Below are positions 17,453 through 31,285 of a stretch of 64,000 bases of DNA, in pieces. Under the pieces are notes generated by a model. That model was not told the origin of the DNA. It saw only the letters and a program-made list of their open reading frames with translations, and searched no databases. The first letter of the stretch is position 1; each line of letters begins with the position of its first letter. Made by a program: the position numbers and the translations under genes. Origin of the DNA: Hevea brasiliensis (Eukaryota; Streptophyta; Magnoliopsida; Malpighiales; Euphorbiaceae); NCBI RefSeq assembly GCF_030052815.1, contig NC_079507.1, positions 60,101,119-60,165,118 of the forward strand. Direction: 5' to 3'.

Positions 17453-18861
17453 AAATAAAAAGTAAAAGATCGTTGCTTCCTACCCAGATACCTCGAGCCA
17501 CACAAGCTGTTTTGTACATTTTAAGTCTCATATGACTCAATTTAGTCAAAGATGGAATACTTACAATATGAATATGTTCAATTTAAATATAAAACATAAA
17601 ATAATAAATATATAAATCATTTATATTAAGAGGATGAGATTCATAAGGAATGCAAATTGATCATTTGTGTTTAAAAAAAAAAGAAAAAAAATAGAAAGGT
17701 AAAGAAAATATTTGGTTGTTGACTGAATGAATATATAAAATTAGGAGTCAAATATAAGAAAGTATGATTTTAAGATTTAGAATAATAAAATAATAATCCA
17801 TCCATGCAAGAGCAGACAAAACATGTTTTCGTTTTTCATGTTGAATAAAAGATGCCGAAGGAAGCAACAGATTTCACATTGGGAAGTTTCCCATATAATA
17901 ATGGTAGATAGAGGAGATGATCTCTTAAGCATTATAACTATTCTTATTAGTGGAGCCGTATCAAATTATCAGAGACAATATCATTATCCCATTGACTCTA
18001 TTTGTCAAAATCCGCGACTCTTTCTGGAGCACCGACTGATTTTATTTTATTTACTTTCATCGACGTTTCTCCAAGCCAGATAGAACAAACATTTCCTACT
18101 ATTTTTCAAGTTTCCTCTTCACCTTCTGTTCATTTGGTTTTGGTTTTCCAATTAATTTAGGCTTAATTAGACTAACTTATAGTTAGTCTGACTTTCGATT
18201 CCTTAATCTTTTACATAAAAAAATAGAGTAGCTGGATGAAAAGATGGACCTGGTCCTAAAGTTACAGGAATTTTTAGGTCAATGGGACAAACGTGCCCTT
18301 ATATATGTTCTTTGAAAATTTCTATCCAAATCCAATGGGGTTGTCTAAGTCTTGCTAATCAATATCTTAAAGTTGAATTTTAGTAGATTACATGTTACGA
18401 CCCATGATTTTCCAAGAAAAACACGTATATAACATTGACCTTAAAATTTTCCTACGTTCAAGAGTCGACAGAGAACTTCACGGAATTAAAACCTAAGGGC
18501 ATTTTCTTTATAGGAACCTAAGGGCTAAGGGCAATTTCAGTATAATTACTGTAAAAAAAAAAAAAAAAAAAAACATGAATCACGTCTTTTCGTAGCATAA
18601 TACCATTAATTAATTAAACAATAAGGAAACATAGCATAGTTCTAAGAAATATATAGCATTAGTTAATATAAGCCACACTTAATACATTAATCATTATTTA
18701 CAAGCCCCATGGCATACATATATCCATTCATCAGAAGGATTCCTCTAGAGAAATATTAATTGATTAACATGATTTAATTCTATACTGAAAATTTTACTTT
18801 CTCAACTATATATAAGCGTCAAAAGCCCATGCTCCATGCATAATATTAAGGTTAATTAATA
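15511..18861. other. AT-rich intergenic region between solo LTR and first JAZ gene
   Basis: No gene is supported. Visible items are an AATATTTT-rich stretch at about 16340-16625 that may be a decayed MITE, a short TA array (17420-17444), an 8-bp-arm palindrome around a CAT loop at about 17110-17129, and an A21 tract at about 18553-18573 preceded by sequence resembling an LTR end. The open frame at 17823-18083 shows no domain. Confidence 0.4.
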
Positions 18862-20206
18862 TTAATGATTGTAAGGAGAAATCGCTTGGACCCTATGCTT
18901 CCTCTTCTGGAGGAACCGTTGGATTGATCTCTTCATGGAAAGGCCAGCAGCCATAGGGGTACACAGCGGAGATGGCAAACTTGGAGAAGCTACTTCTGAC
19001 CCAGTTGGGGTTCGCAGATTCTCTTCCATTTCTCTACTTGCTAGCAACAGAATGGCTCTTGCCTGTGCACAAAAGAAAAATAATTTGATTATGTTAATTA
19101 AATGATTTATTTTTTGCCTCAATAATGCATATTTTAATGTTCTTACTCCTTGCCAACTTTTTTTTAACAGGTCCAAAGAGACCAGTAACACGTGTCATAT
19201 GTTAATTCTAGAACAGAAAAAGAAAAAAGATAGAGAGTTGTGGAATTTCTTTTTTTTTAAAAAAAACAGACATGAAAATCTCATGTTGTAATTTGAGGTC
19301 AAACTCCGCGTATTGCATTCAAGTTCTGATAAGTTCCATGAATCTGGAGCGTTTTCAGTAGACAGCCCAACAAACTTGTCGGTGTGGGTCCCTTTTTATT
19401 TTAAGTTAATAATTTCTTCTTTTTATTTCAAAATTTTCATATATAAATAAATAATTTTTTTAATCAAAAAATTTTCTTTTTCATAAATGAAACATACGCA
19501 TCTATAAATCAATATGAAATGTCGAAATGCCAGCGATATTGCCGCCATAAATTTTAGATTATACGTGCATTAAAGAATCAATGCAATCCCCAGAGTTACG
19601 TTAGTGGATAAATATGTAAATTTTTTTATTTATTAAAATTTAATTTTATTATAAAAAATATAAAATTATATAAATAATTTCAAATACATCATATTAATAT
19701 GATAAAATACGCATTTAAAATTGCTAAAAATAAAATACACATAAAAAGCGTTTTCTTTTTTTTTTTTAAACTAAGCATAAAATAAAATAAAAAAATTATG
19801 ACCATTGCCTATTTTCGGGGATGCATCATACATGTATATCAAACCCAGAAAAGAGAAAGAAGAATAAGATGATGATGATGAAGAGATCGAGAAACAGAAA
19901 CAAACAAACCTGGAGCTCCGTGACATCACAGACGCAAACCCTTCCATTGTAGAAAATAGTGAGCTGTTGACTATGCTGTGGGCTTTGCTCATCACTAGTC
20001 TCCTTCTCCTCCCTTCAAAACATCATCAAAATCATATATCTCGACTCAAAATAATACACACTAATTAAACACGTTAATGCATCTATATATATACACAAGA
20101 AACATACATGTATATAGTGAAGAGAGAGAACTTACAATACAGGTGGGTGGTGGTCGGGATCGGAGAAAGGAAAAAGTTGGAGTTCAAGATTGCAGTTTCG
20201 TCTCAT
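18862..20206 (-). CDS. JAZ/TIFY jasmonate repressor, JAZ7/JAZ8-like (three exons)
   Basis: Nuclear repressor of jasmonate signalling that binds MYC-type transcription factors. Exons on the minus strand: 20206-20136, 20012-19910, 19062-18862, with GT-AG introns of 123 and 847 bp. Product 124 aa. An N-terminal EAR motif LELQL (7-11) should recruit TOPLESS directly. The TIFY motif is canonical TIFYNG (42-47), followed by DVTELQ. The Jas motif (about 98-122) reads SMKRSIQRFLQKRKHR then PY. It lacks the LPIARR degron that gives strong JA-Ile-dependent COI1 binding, as in Arabidopsis JAZ7/JAZ8, so the protein may be stable. Close relative of the gene at 44208-44633, same strand, 24 kb away. The start MRRNCNLEL is shared by both copies, which supports it. 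Confidence 0.93.
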
Positions 20207-20347
20207 GTTCGTTTGATATGTCAAGAAAATGAATGACTTCAAGAATGGATAGAAGAAAGCCAAAGAGAAGAAGAAAGAGAGAGAGAAGGAGAGTCCAAAC
20301 ACATATCTAATTAAGCATAGAAAGAAACGAATAGTGCAGAGGGTGGT

Positions 20348-20353
20348 TTATAA
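20348..20353 (-). promoter_or_regulatory. TATA box of the three-exon JAZ gene
   Basis: TATAAA on the minus strand, about 142 bp upstream of the ATG at 20206, which implies a 5' UTR of roughly 110 bp. Confidence 0.55.
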
Positions 20354-20495
20354 ATAAAAGGGAATACGATCGAGAATCGTATTTTTATACTAAAGAAGGG
20401 TATCTTCTTTGACAACAATAAAGGTTAAACACGTAACTCACATAAGTAGGGCAAGAACTATTTGCTTATGGGAGGGAAACGTTAATTTTATTTTG

Positions 20496-20501
20496 CACGT
20501 G
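20496..20501. promoter_or_regulatory. G-box CACGTG upstream of the three-exon JAZ gene
   Basis: Perfect palindromic CACGTG about 290 bp upstream of the ATG. G-boxes are the known MYC2 sites that drive jasmonate-induced JAZ feedback transcription. The second JAZ gene has one at almost the same distance. Confidence 0.6.
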
Positions 20502-23381
20502 AAACCTACTCTTTTATTATTTTCTTTTTCTTCTTCCTCTTCTTTTAGCTTAATGGCTCAAAAATCCCTGGTTTTGCTTCGCATTCCTTCTATTTCTGTC
20601 CTCTTGTTTTTTCCCTTTTCCATCTTTTTTTTCTTTCCTTGTTTTTTGCCATTTTACTGCTGCATTCTTTATTTGTCCAAAGAAATTCTTATATAAACTT
20701 ATTCATTATGAATTTAAAATATAAATATGTATGATCTATTATATGCTTTAGACTCCGATTATCTAATCTAGGCAAACAAATTCGGTAATCTTGTGCTTTG
20801 GTGGTATAAAAATCTGGTTCATCAATCATCATTATATTGACTACCAAAGTGTACTTCTAGAGTGTCTCCCTTATTATTTTCTACTTTGCTTTTTGGTATT
20901 TTCAATATTGATAAAAAAAAAAATTAGGCAGCAATTTTGGATTTTATCCAAAGAAATTTGTTGCACACTTAATTTTAATTTTAATTTTAAAATCAAATCA
21001 AGAAACAAAAATTTAATATTATAAATCAAAATTGATTGGTATTATTAGCTATAAATATTTCAATTTAATTAATTAATTAATACATAATAGAATATATCAT
21101 ATGTGTAAATAAAACAAATCATTTTTTAGGGGAAAAAACTACTAGAACCACCAAACCAAAATTTGAAAAGGAATATCTAACCACGCACTCGATTTGGCGG
21201 GTTGGCTGGGTGGGGTTTTGTCCCCTACCACTTGTGGGCTGGAATGTGAAAGATGATGACTGGCGGCCAAATGGAACCGCACTATCTGATGCCTCCTTCC
21301 TTCCCCTTGCTTGCTTAATGATTCATTCCCTAGGGAAAAAAGAACAACAAGGAAGCCTGATATTTTCCGATTTATGGCATGTGATCAATACTCTCTTTCT
21401 GTAATAAGTTCTTCCATTTTTACGCAATACAGCACAATTCATGACCATTCCCAACTCAATATTGACATTCACCAGAAACTCATGACTATGGGTTGGGTAC
21501 CAAATGAATGGGATGGAAGAATTAAAATTTGAGATATCAAACGGCCGGCGATATGGTATCAAAATCTGGTCATTCAGTTGTACACATGTTCTTTAGTAAT
21601 TGAGAAAAGGATTTCAATTTGTATGAAACCCAAAGAGATTTCATATGCTATTCGGTAGACTAGAACCGGATTATTTGGTTGGCAAAATTGTACCGAATTT
21701 TTGTTGGGTTTCACGAGCTCCCACCACGTGCTTTCTATTGGGCGTGCTATCCACGCCTCAATCACATGGTGAACGAAGCTAATGTGATGTGCGTCAATTG
21801 GGTTCGGTGGTGGGTCTCACAACGAAGCTTTCTAAATTCCAACGTATCAAATTAAATTAAATCTATTAAATAACTATATAAAGTATATCAAAATACTTTA
21901 TTTTATTAATTTAAATCATTTTATACTAATATAAATAATTATTAATTGTTGTGTTTTAATTAAATTTAATTTAATAATTATTTATAAAATATATTAAAAT
22001 ACTATTAATAATACTAATTTGTTTTAAAATTTCATTCTCAAGTCCACAATAATTATAGCTTTTCAACAATCTAAATAACTTGACAATTTCTACAAAAAAA
22101 AAATTATTTTTTTAATTATTTATTTATTTAATAAGTCACTTCTATATTAAAAAGAGTATTTAATTCACTATTTACTTTTAATTTTTGACTTAAAATATAT
22201 TTTTATTTTATAAATTAATTTAAAAATAAATTATTAATTATTTAATAAAATTATTTAAAATTAATTTTTAAATAATTTAAATATTTAATTAAAAAAACAT
22301 AATTTATCAAAATGACAGAAAATAATATCATTAAGGATTGTAGTTGTTAAGAAGAGAATAATATTAATATTTTCAAAAAATATTAAAATAATATAATCTT
22401 TTACTTGGTCAAAATATAATTCTAAACTAAATACATAAATTATAAATAAATTTTTCTTGTGATTTATTTTAAATAAATTTTTTAAATTATAAATTTAATT
22501 AAATATTAATTTATTTATAATTTTTTATTTATAAATATATTTAATCGACAAATTAAATTCAATAGCGTCTAACCTTGGAAAAACAATAATAAAAAAATTG
22601 TGATTATTTAGTGCAAGTTCTAAAAAATTTGCCTTAGAATAAAATTAATTAATTAATATGGCTAATTGCATGCATGCTTGAATTAATTAATTAAAAAGGC
22701 TGATATTGTAAATTAAATTTACAGCAATATCAGTCAGAAAACAGCTTGAATTAATTAATTATCTCATCAGCTGTTTGAATTTGACTTTTTCATGTATGCC
22801 AATTCCGTTGGTTTTGCGTTTTCTTCCTTTTTATTATTTTTTTAAGGGAATGTAAATTAAATGGTTAAGTTTGTTGCAACTAACACGAGCCATATTCTGC
22901 TGTAACCGAAAACATTTTAAATTCAAATTCCAATATTATATATATATACACACACATGCATTAAGTCCCCTCCTCCTTTATTCATTAAAAAAATATTAAA
23001 GTGAACCGTTTATTGTTAATAATTTTATCTATTTTAAGAGATATAAAATAAATTATTGTATTTATTTTAAAAAATATAAGTGAGTAAATATAATTATTTT
23101 AATAGATACAAAATGAATTATTATATTTATTTAAAAAAATATAATTTTTTTATAAATAACAGTTTAAACAAAATTTTATAATTTTTTTCTCTTTTCTCTT
23201 TATTTCTATTTATAGTTAATGTTATTATTTTTTATTTCATTTTTAATAAAATTTTAAAATTACTGTTTAGAATTATATTTTGATTTTATTATCTCGAAGG
23301 GATCTGTTCAAATTACCAAGCAGTAATATAGTGGGTAATATAATTGCCTTAAAGAGAGTGACTACATAATCAAATATAATA

Positions 23382-23420
<39 letters not shown>

Positions 23421-24092
23421 ACATAAGTTTCGTCACATTATATTAATTTACTAGCTATATATTCGTGCATTTATATGTTTGAAATAGAATATTCAAGTTC
23501 AATATTATTTTTATGTATATATATATATATATATATTTAATAAAAAAATAAAAAATGCTTTGAAAAAATAAAATAAATAATCAAAATTTGTCAAAATATC
23601 AAACCCCGCACATATTTAGTAATTAAATATAAGAATCAAACACATTCCTACCAATTTAATTGATTTGTTTTGATTAAATTATTAGTCAATTATTTATATT
23701 TAAAAATATTTTAAATAAAAAAATAATAATCTTCTAGTTAATTCTTTCAAGAATATTAATAAAATTTAAGCATTTATGTTATATTTATCGTAACTTGCAA
23801 AGTTGATGACGTTTTACGTCTTGTAACCTATAAACTATATGTGAATCTCTCCAATAAATGTGAATATAATAGAAAATATTAATTTTTGATATAAAAATAA
23901 CTTGTTATCTCTATTTTTTTTTGTTAAAAAATAATAATTGTGTGAAAAAAAATCATAATCAATAATGATAATAAATTACAATCCTATAAATGGATTTAGA
24001 TTTCGATTTTTTTTTATTAGCAGTGAATTATAAAATTTGTTATTAATTTAAAAAAAATTTCTCTTTTCAATTTAATAAAAAAAATTAATTTC

Positions 24093-24095
<3 letters not shown>
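20502..24095. other. Intergenic DNA with one GC-richer island
   Basis: Mostly AT-rich and without genes. At about 21130-21840 base composition is clearly less AT-rich than its surroundings, but no frame gives a recognisable protein. It may be a decayed gene, transposon fragment or conserved non-coding block. A (TTA)n array lies at 23381-23420 and a short TA array at about 23516-23535. Confidence 0.4.
22676..22760. repeat. Hairpin flanked by a 17-bp direct repeat
   Basis: An inverted repeat (arms near 22700-22714 and 22716-22733, centre AAATTAAATTT, one small bulge) is bracketed by two perfect copies of GCTTGAATTAATTAATT at 22676-22692 and 22744-22760. It could be a tiny MITE with its duplication or a replication-slippage product. 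Confidence 0.55.
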
Positions 24096-24158
<63 letters not shown>

Positions 24159-24887
24159 GTTAAACCATATAAATAAGTTCATAAATCATGTCATGTGTTT
24201 AAGAAAATAATTTAAAATTTTATCATTTGTCATTTTTTTTTTAAGTATAGTTATCATTAATATCTGTCAACCTATATGCCATTTTGATAAAAAATACCAC
24301 ATGTTTAAATTGATTTTATTTAAAAATATAAATTTTTAGAATTTAAATAGTATAAAATATTTAAATACTTATTTTAACTTTTTATCTTCTCTTAATTATT
24401 AGTTATAAAGTATATTTAAATTTTAAAAAATAAAAAATATTAGATGCTTCTTATCTAATCATTTAAAAATATTTTATTTTAATTATTATTTTTATAAAAT
24501 ATTTAAAATAAAAATTCTAATCAATTCGAGGGAATTGAAATTTAAAAGATAAGACACACATATATATACACACACTTTTTGAGAATAGGTAGATATATTT
24601 AATCATGACTTTGATATATTCTTTATCTTTTGTACTTTGATATTCTTGAGATGCTTATTTATTTATGATGATTGTGGTATTTTACCTAATTGATTTGCCA
24701 AACTATGCATGACTAAGTTTAATGATGTTACTGTAAATTACGTGATCAATGGGCTTAAAATAAGATATTATGATATATATACTCCGATGAGCACATAATT
24801 TTTTATGGAATTGACACTTTCTTCCATTATGATTCATAATATTATATAATTAAGTTAATTTCAATATTTTTTTTATATTTTAATGGA

Positions 24888-24950
<63 letters not shown>

Positions 24951-25298
24951 CATACAAATAAACTCATAAAATCATGCCACTTGTTTAAAAAAATAACTTA
25001 AAAGTTTGCCATTTGTTATTTCCATAGCACAGCTATTGTTGACATATATACTATATGGCAAAGGATACCACTTGTTTAAATTGATTTTATTTGAAAATAT
25101 AAAATATTTAGACTTTAAATAGTATAAAATATTTAAATTTTTATTTTAATTAAATTCTTATTTTTTTAATTATTAGTTATAAAAATATTTAAAATTAAAT
25201 ATAAAAAATATTTATTAAATAAAAAATATTATATGGTTTGTTTTTCTAATCATTCAAAAATATCTTATTTTAATTTTTAGTCATATAAAATATTCAAA

Positions 25299-25374
<76 letters not shown>
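24096..25374. repeat. Tandem arrangement of TA arrays and a duplicated ~360-bp unit
   Basis: Long TA arrays at 24096-24154, 24891-24945 and 25303-25374. Two diverged copies of one unit follow the first two arrays directly: 24153-24519 and 24944-25303. Shared blocks include the start (ATTAAA, then an AAATAA block), a TTTAAATTGATTTTATTT segment and ATAGTATAAAATATTTAAAT. The layout is array, unit, spacer, array, unit, array. No coding content. Confidence 0.7.
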
Positions 25375-25377
<3 letters not shown>

Positions 25378-27514
25378 CGCAAAAATTATTTATGAAATTT
25401 AAGAATGTATTTTTAAAACTTATAATAATATAAATTTAAATAATTATTCACTAGAAAATTGTTTACAAAATTTAAAATTTTATTTTAAAAATATTTATTA
25501 TATTTAAAATTTAAAAAATTTAATAATAATAATTTAAAAATTACCCCATTTTTATATATATTATTTTGTTTATTCTTTTAATGGTATAAGACAACTAATT
25601 TATAAAAAATATAAAATAATTAATCAATCAATTTATTTCAAAATTAAAATTAAATGATACATTATCAAAAACGAAATCATATCAATTATTATTAAAAAAT
25701 TTATATATTAACTATTAAAAAAGTTATATATTAACACTTAAAATAAATTTATAATTAAATAAAATTTTTATCATTAAAATTTTATAATATGATTATAAAA
25801 ATATAAAATATAGAGAAATATGTGTTAAATTATATTATTAAATTAAATAATAAATATTTTACACAAAGTGTGGACAAAAGGACTAATTGTATATTTAAGT
25901 TGAGAACACTTTCTTTTTTTTTCATTTCACTTTTTTTTTCTCAGTCTAATTTTCTTTCTTTTATATTTTATATTTTATTTTTTTTCTCTATTTTTTTCAT
26001 CTTTGGCTCGACTATTTTCTTTTATTAACAAATTTTTTAATTTATTGATAACTTATAATTTTTACTAATGATTTATTTCTATCTATAACGTATTTATAAG
26101 TGTTTTTTCATTAATCATAATAGTAATTTTTTTACGTGGTTTATATTTATTAGTAATTTATTTTTCAATTATTTTTATCATAAAATATTTAAGATAATTT
26201 TTTATTAATTTTTTTAAAAAATATTTTTATAGTATTTTATTTTTTATTAGTATATTATGTAATTTTTTATTAATATTTTTTACTATTATTTTTCATATAT
26301 TTTTATTTTTTAGTACTAGATTTGATTGATTTTTACTAATCGATTATTCAGTACTAATTTTTATTAGTAGTTTAGTTTTTCAGTAATTTTTATTATAGTT
26401 ATTTATTATCATTTTTTGTACTATATATTTTATTATTATATTATTTTTCAGTATTAATTTATTTTTAAAAGCAATTTGCTATTTTATTCAGAATTTTTAA
26501 TTTTTTTTTTAAATTAACAATAAATGGAGATTTTGTTTCTAAATTAGCAACATAACGTAATTCATTGCTAGAATGCTTGTAACGGATTGTGATCCGTTGA
26601 ATTAAAATTCATTGTTAATTAACAACAGAAAATTATGTTCTTAATTTGTTGCTATATCTGAAAATTATTCTCCACTAATATTATCATCTCTAAACAAAAG
26701 ACTTTAATTATTTATATTTATATATTTTTTTCTTTTATGAAAAAATATGTTATATTTATTTTTAAAATTTTATTAACGAATTATGAAATTCTTAATAAAA
26801 AAACTCTAATTGCAATTTAAATTTATATTTTATTATGTAGATAATTATAATATTTTTTATAATTGAGTTCGATTATTATTCAAAATATAAAATTTTATAT
26901 TTTTAAAAATAATTTTAATATTATTAAATTTAAACTCATTAATAGAGAAAATTTTACTGTTAATAAATTAAAATATATATTATTATTAATTTTACTTTAA
27001 TAATGCCATAAATTTTTCAATCTCATCAGTCCATAATTTCCTCGCACTTGCATAATTCACAATCACTTCAAATAAATCGTGCTTCGTGGACCCACCTCAT
27101 GAAAGCTACTTGCTTCATTGACAATGAATTTCTCCATTGATTCCTTTGTATATATAGTTGACAAATTAATTTAACATCAAAAACATATAGAGGTATTAAA
27201 AAATCTTATTTAAAATTACTATAAATAGACATATTAGGATATTATAACTTTTACCCAACTCAATTTATAATTCGTTTAAATTTATATTTAATTTAACATT
27301 AGTTAAATTTAACTAATCCTAAAATTAAAAATTTATTTAATTCAAAATTACACTATTTGATTCAATTAACTGTAATTTATTTAAAAATTAAATAATTAAA
27401 TTTATAACCACCTATATATATCTTTTATATAATAACTCAAGAAACAGCTCAAATCATGACACAATTATTTTTAAACTAGACTAATCTAATCAATTCAATT
27501 GGAAACCAAAACCT
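25375..27514. other. AT-rich intergenic DNA
   Basis: Very AT-rich. The part at about 26040-26660 has repeated TTAGTAATTTT-type motifs that could be subterminal repeats of a decayed DNA transposon, but ends were not found. No gene is supported. Confidence 0.35.
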
Positions 27515-30381
27515 TGTCACAGACTGATTTCTGGACTAAACCGGCATTAGGATTTGGGTCAGTATAAGGCTCCTAAAACCCATAATAAGCCTAACTATTT
27601 TTAATCTATTCACAAAACCCATTAAGGTAGCTCAATTTCAAGAAAATAAATGGATAGAGTTCGACCATAAATTAGATTATCCAACGGGGAGCATTAACTC
27701 ACCCGACCAGTAAATAAATAATATCAATAATTTGAGGAGTTTAGCTCACCCTCACAATCCTCAAATCACATATATCAACATTTGAGAGCTCAGCTCTCTC
27801 TATCATCAATAATAAGCATCTCATACATCCATGCAATTTCACATAATTAATTTTACAACTCAAGAATTAAGTTATTACAACCCAAATAAAAATATAACTA
27901 TTGGTTCATGCCGAGTTCTACATTTAAATAAAAGACAATAAAAGCAAATTAAAATATTTTATATTTAAACTTGCGAGGAAAGAAAGCATGTTGATCACAA
28001 ATAAAACCACCTGTCATCTGAGGAAAAATAGTTGAACATAAGTGAGTGTTCGATTTAGAGAGTAAGATATTAATAGTGAGCATTCGACTCAGAGAGTAAG
28101 ATATTGATTTTAAATATAATTTCTATAACTATCTAAATTTAATACATTCCTATGCATGAAATGTAACACATTCACATAGTTCAAACAATTCAACCAATAT
28201 TCACACAAAAAATAACTTGAAGTCACATCAATACCTATATAGGAGCTGATCTTCTATATAGCTTTCTTAATCCAATACCTGCCAGTGAGGTAAACTCAAG
28301 CCAAACTTTTGCTTAATAATTCAAGTACGGGAGCCAGCGAGATCAATCGTGCTCACCCCGACTTATTCATATATAAGGATCGTATCCCAGCGAGTCAAAC
28401 TCCAGCCGCGACTACCCATCATACTCATTTCTATATCCACACCATACTCACACCAAAACACACACATGGCTCTAAGTTATCTTAAGGTGACATCTATAAA
28501 TAAATTCAATAATGTATGCAGCAAAGAAGCATGCCTAGCATTTAACTAATTATATACATACATATAAGTGAATACATAAGTATACCTTAAATATAAATTA
28601 ATAATATTGAAATTATAAATAAAATCAATATTAAACTTATAGTCTAACCCAATGTTTATTGGTTCTGTTGAGAAGAAGAAAATTGTTGATTTGAATCACC
28701 TATGCAAACACACCAATTAACTATCAATAATAGACCAGTAATTAATTAAAGAAACAAAAGACTTCCTAAGTTTGTGTCGAAAATTCGGCAGAGCTTCTCC
28801 TATACCTAGGACTTAACTTCCCTGCATGAGAAATCTTATTTATATCTCAACAATTTAAAGGCCTTGGATCCACAACACAATACAATGCCCATTTGGGGCC
28901 TACAAGTATCTTAAGTTACGTCTAAAACTCTAATTTTCAGCTCGATTTCTAGACTTCTTTATAGTCCAATTAAACTACAATCTCAAAATCTCTTACTAAA
29001 ATATCATGATATGATTATAATCAAGTTAATAAATAAAACTTCAGCTCTATATTAAATTTCTAATGAATATTAGACATCATTCCCTCTTAAAATTAGACTA
29101 AATACCCTGTCACAAAACTCAAATTCACCATTCATTAATTATATCAACTTACACAAATTCTCAACTTATATCTTTATACAATTATAAATTCCAACGCTTC
29201 ATACTCAAATCTAAATTAAAATATTTCACAATATATCCATATCACTAAAAATCCAACTAAACATTTATATTTATTTCCCAAAAATATTCCACAATGACTT
29301 AAAAATTCATTAAACACTATACACTATCTCAAAATAATTTTAGTTCCATCAAAATTACATATTCAACTTAACCCAATCCTTAATACCAAAATTGGCAATT
29401 TTTTAAATCAAATTTATATAAAATATTCTAACTGTCAAATACATTCTAAATTTTAATCATATCTTCAAGACATCCAAATATAATATTAGTAAAAATTTTA
29501 GCATCAAATTTTCTCTATATCATGAGATATCAAAATATCTATCAAACCCTTCAAATTTTGAATTTTTCAGAATAGTTCTTACTCGTATAACTCATACAAA
29601 ATAATTTATATATGACAAACCACAAGTTCAAAATTCACCAAATTTTACCACAATATCCCCAACATCCTAAAGATCATCTCTATCAAATTTTATAATTTTC
29701 TAAGCATCCTAACTATTAATTTTCTTCAAATTTCAGTAGCTAAAATTTAGAATTCCAAATGCAGACAGCCTATGTTCAAAAATTTATTTCTCTAAATCAA
29801 ACGTTAAAAAATTACCAACTTTCAACCATAACTTCTACACATATAGATCTCAAACATAATCAAAAATCAAAGGTGAAAGACGAATCAAACTCACTTGGAT
29901 GGAAGACAAAATTGCTGCCCTGCTCAACTCCTATTTCTACTCCTATTCATCATCTTCCTCCCTTTCTCTCTCTAATTTTTTGGTTTTCAGACCACTCTCC
30001 CTCTTTTTCCCTTGTTAGCATCCTTCCTTGCTGGAGAAACCTCAAAAATCTAGCCACCATCTCCCTCCTTCCCTTCTTCTTCTTCTCCTTCTCTCTTTCT
30101 ATCTTTTTCCTTTCCTTTTCTCTTTCTCGATTCTTCTACTCTTCATTTTTTTTTGTTATAATTCTGGAGAAGGGGCTACCAGTTTTCCCTCTTTTCAAAC
30201 AAATTTCATTTTGATTATTGAATTCTCCAAAAATCATATTTTCTACCCCAAAACTTATAAAACTTTACTTTTAGGTCCAAAATTAAATTAAATTAAAATT
30301 TTCTCCCCAAAACTTTATAAATTATATTTTCATTTAAATAATAACCATATTTAATATTTCTTCAAAAATTGAGCTGTTACA
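27515..30381. mobile_element. Solo LTR (family A, copy 2, inverted relative to copies 1 and 3)
   Basis: Begins TGTCACAGACTG and ends GAGCTGTTACA, the reverse complement of the ends of copy 1. Flanks are AACCT (27510-27514) and AAGCT (30382-30386), a 5-bp duplication with one mismatch. Internal blocks match copy 1 in reverse, for example the region around 28785-28845. No gag-pol region is present. Open frames at 29759-30291 are CT-rich low-complexity sequence, not genes. Confidence 0.8.
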
Positions 30382-30386
30382 AAGCT

Positions 30387-31130
30387 AGCCTATGGCATGT
30401 TCACATTATCCCTAAAAACTGAAATTCGTGAACAACATTCAAAGAGTTACCCATCAGAGTAACCCATACATATGTAATATAATATAGACAAAAATCAGAT
30501 CCAAATAAAAGGGATTTGAATCTTCAAATTCGGATCAGATTAGAACATAAGATGTTCGGTCATAACATAATATGTTCGAATAAAAAACATAAGGTGTTCG
30601 GTCAGAACATAATATATTCGGTTAAAGCATAATCTATAATATGTTCAAATAAGACATGAGGTGATTGGACAAGAAGCAAGAAGTTTGGATGAAACACAAG
30701 ATGCTCGGACAAAATAGGGTGTTCAATTAGAAATTGGATGTATACTGATAGGATGTGTTAAGTTCCCGCCAAGAATCTCACTACACTGTTAATAACATTT
30801 CCGTAATATACGAAAGAAGATGATTGGATATGAGTTGGCAAATCCCAAATAGTGCAGAAAAGGCATCACACCCAACCCTATAAATATGACTCATAACATC
30901 ACCAAGGCACACAATTTTTATTTGATCATTGTTCGTCAATATTTATTTTCTCTTTGGCATTTATTGACTTGAGTGTCGGAGTGGCCTAGTTAGAACATCG
31001 ACCTCACCTCATTTTTTGTCATAAGCACTACCCGGATTGCTCACTGACTCGAGAATCTCAAGCAATATCAAAATGGGTGAAGCAAATTCTAGTCATTTTT
31101 ATCAATTTTTGTATAAAACAGCATTCTTTT
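30387..31130. mobile_element. Probable LTR fragment of another Ty3/gypsy family
   Basis: A CCTATAAATATGA promoter-like block (near 30888), the phrase TTGACTTGAGTGTCGGAGTGG (30967-30987) and a following region have the layout of an LTR U3-R-U5 end from plant gypsy elements. No second LTR or coding region was found. The exact ends are uncertain. Confidence 0.4.
30543..30730 (+). repeat. Imperfect ~20-bp minisatellite
   Basis: About seven degenerate units built on AACATAAGATGTTCGGTCA, with indels in the later units. It lies in the U3-like part of the LTR fragment, a typical place for enhancer-like subrepeats. Confidence 0.6.
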
Positions 31131-31285
31131 GTACACATGATAATTATTAAAAAGGAAAAACATATTAATTTTATTATTAAAATAACATTATATTAATTTT
31201 ATCTCAATTAAATATTAAATTCTTACTCAATGTATTCAATGATTTTCAAATTGGGTCTAGTCTGAAAATATTAAAAGGTACAATT

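Noticed and set aside
29759..30291. Two overlapping open frames rich in Phe, Ser and Leu
   Set aside because: They come from a pyrimidine-rich stretch inside the inverted solo LTR. The apparent hydrophobicity is a composition effect.
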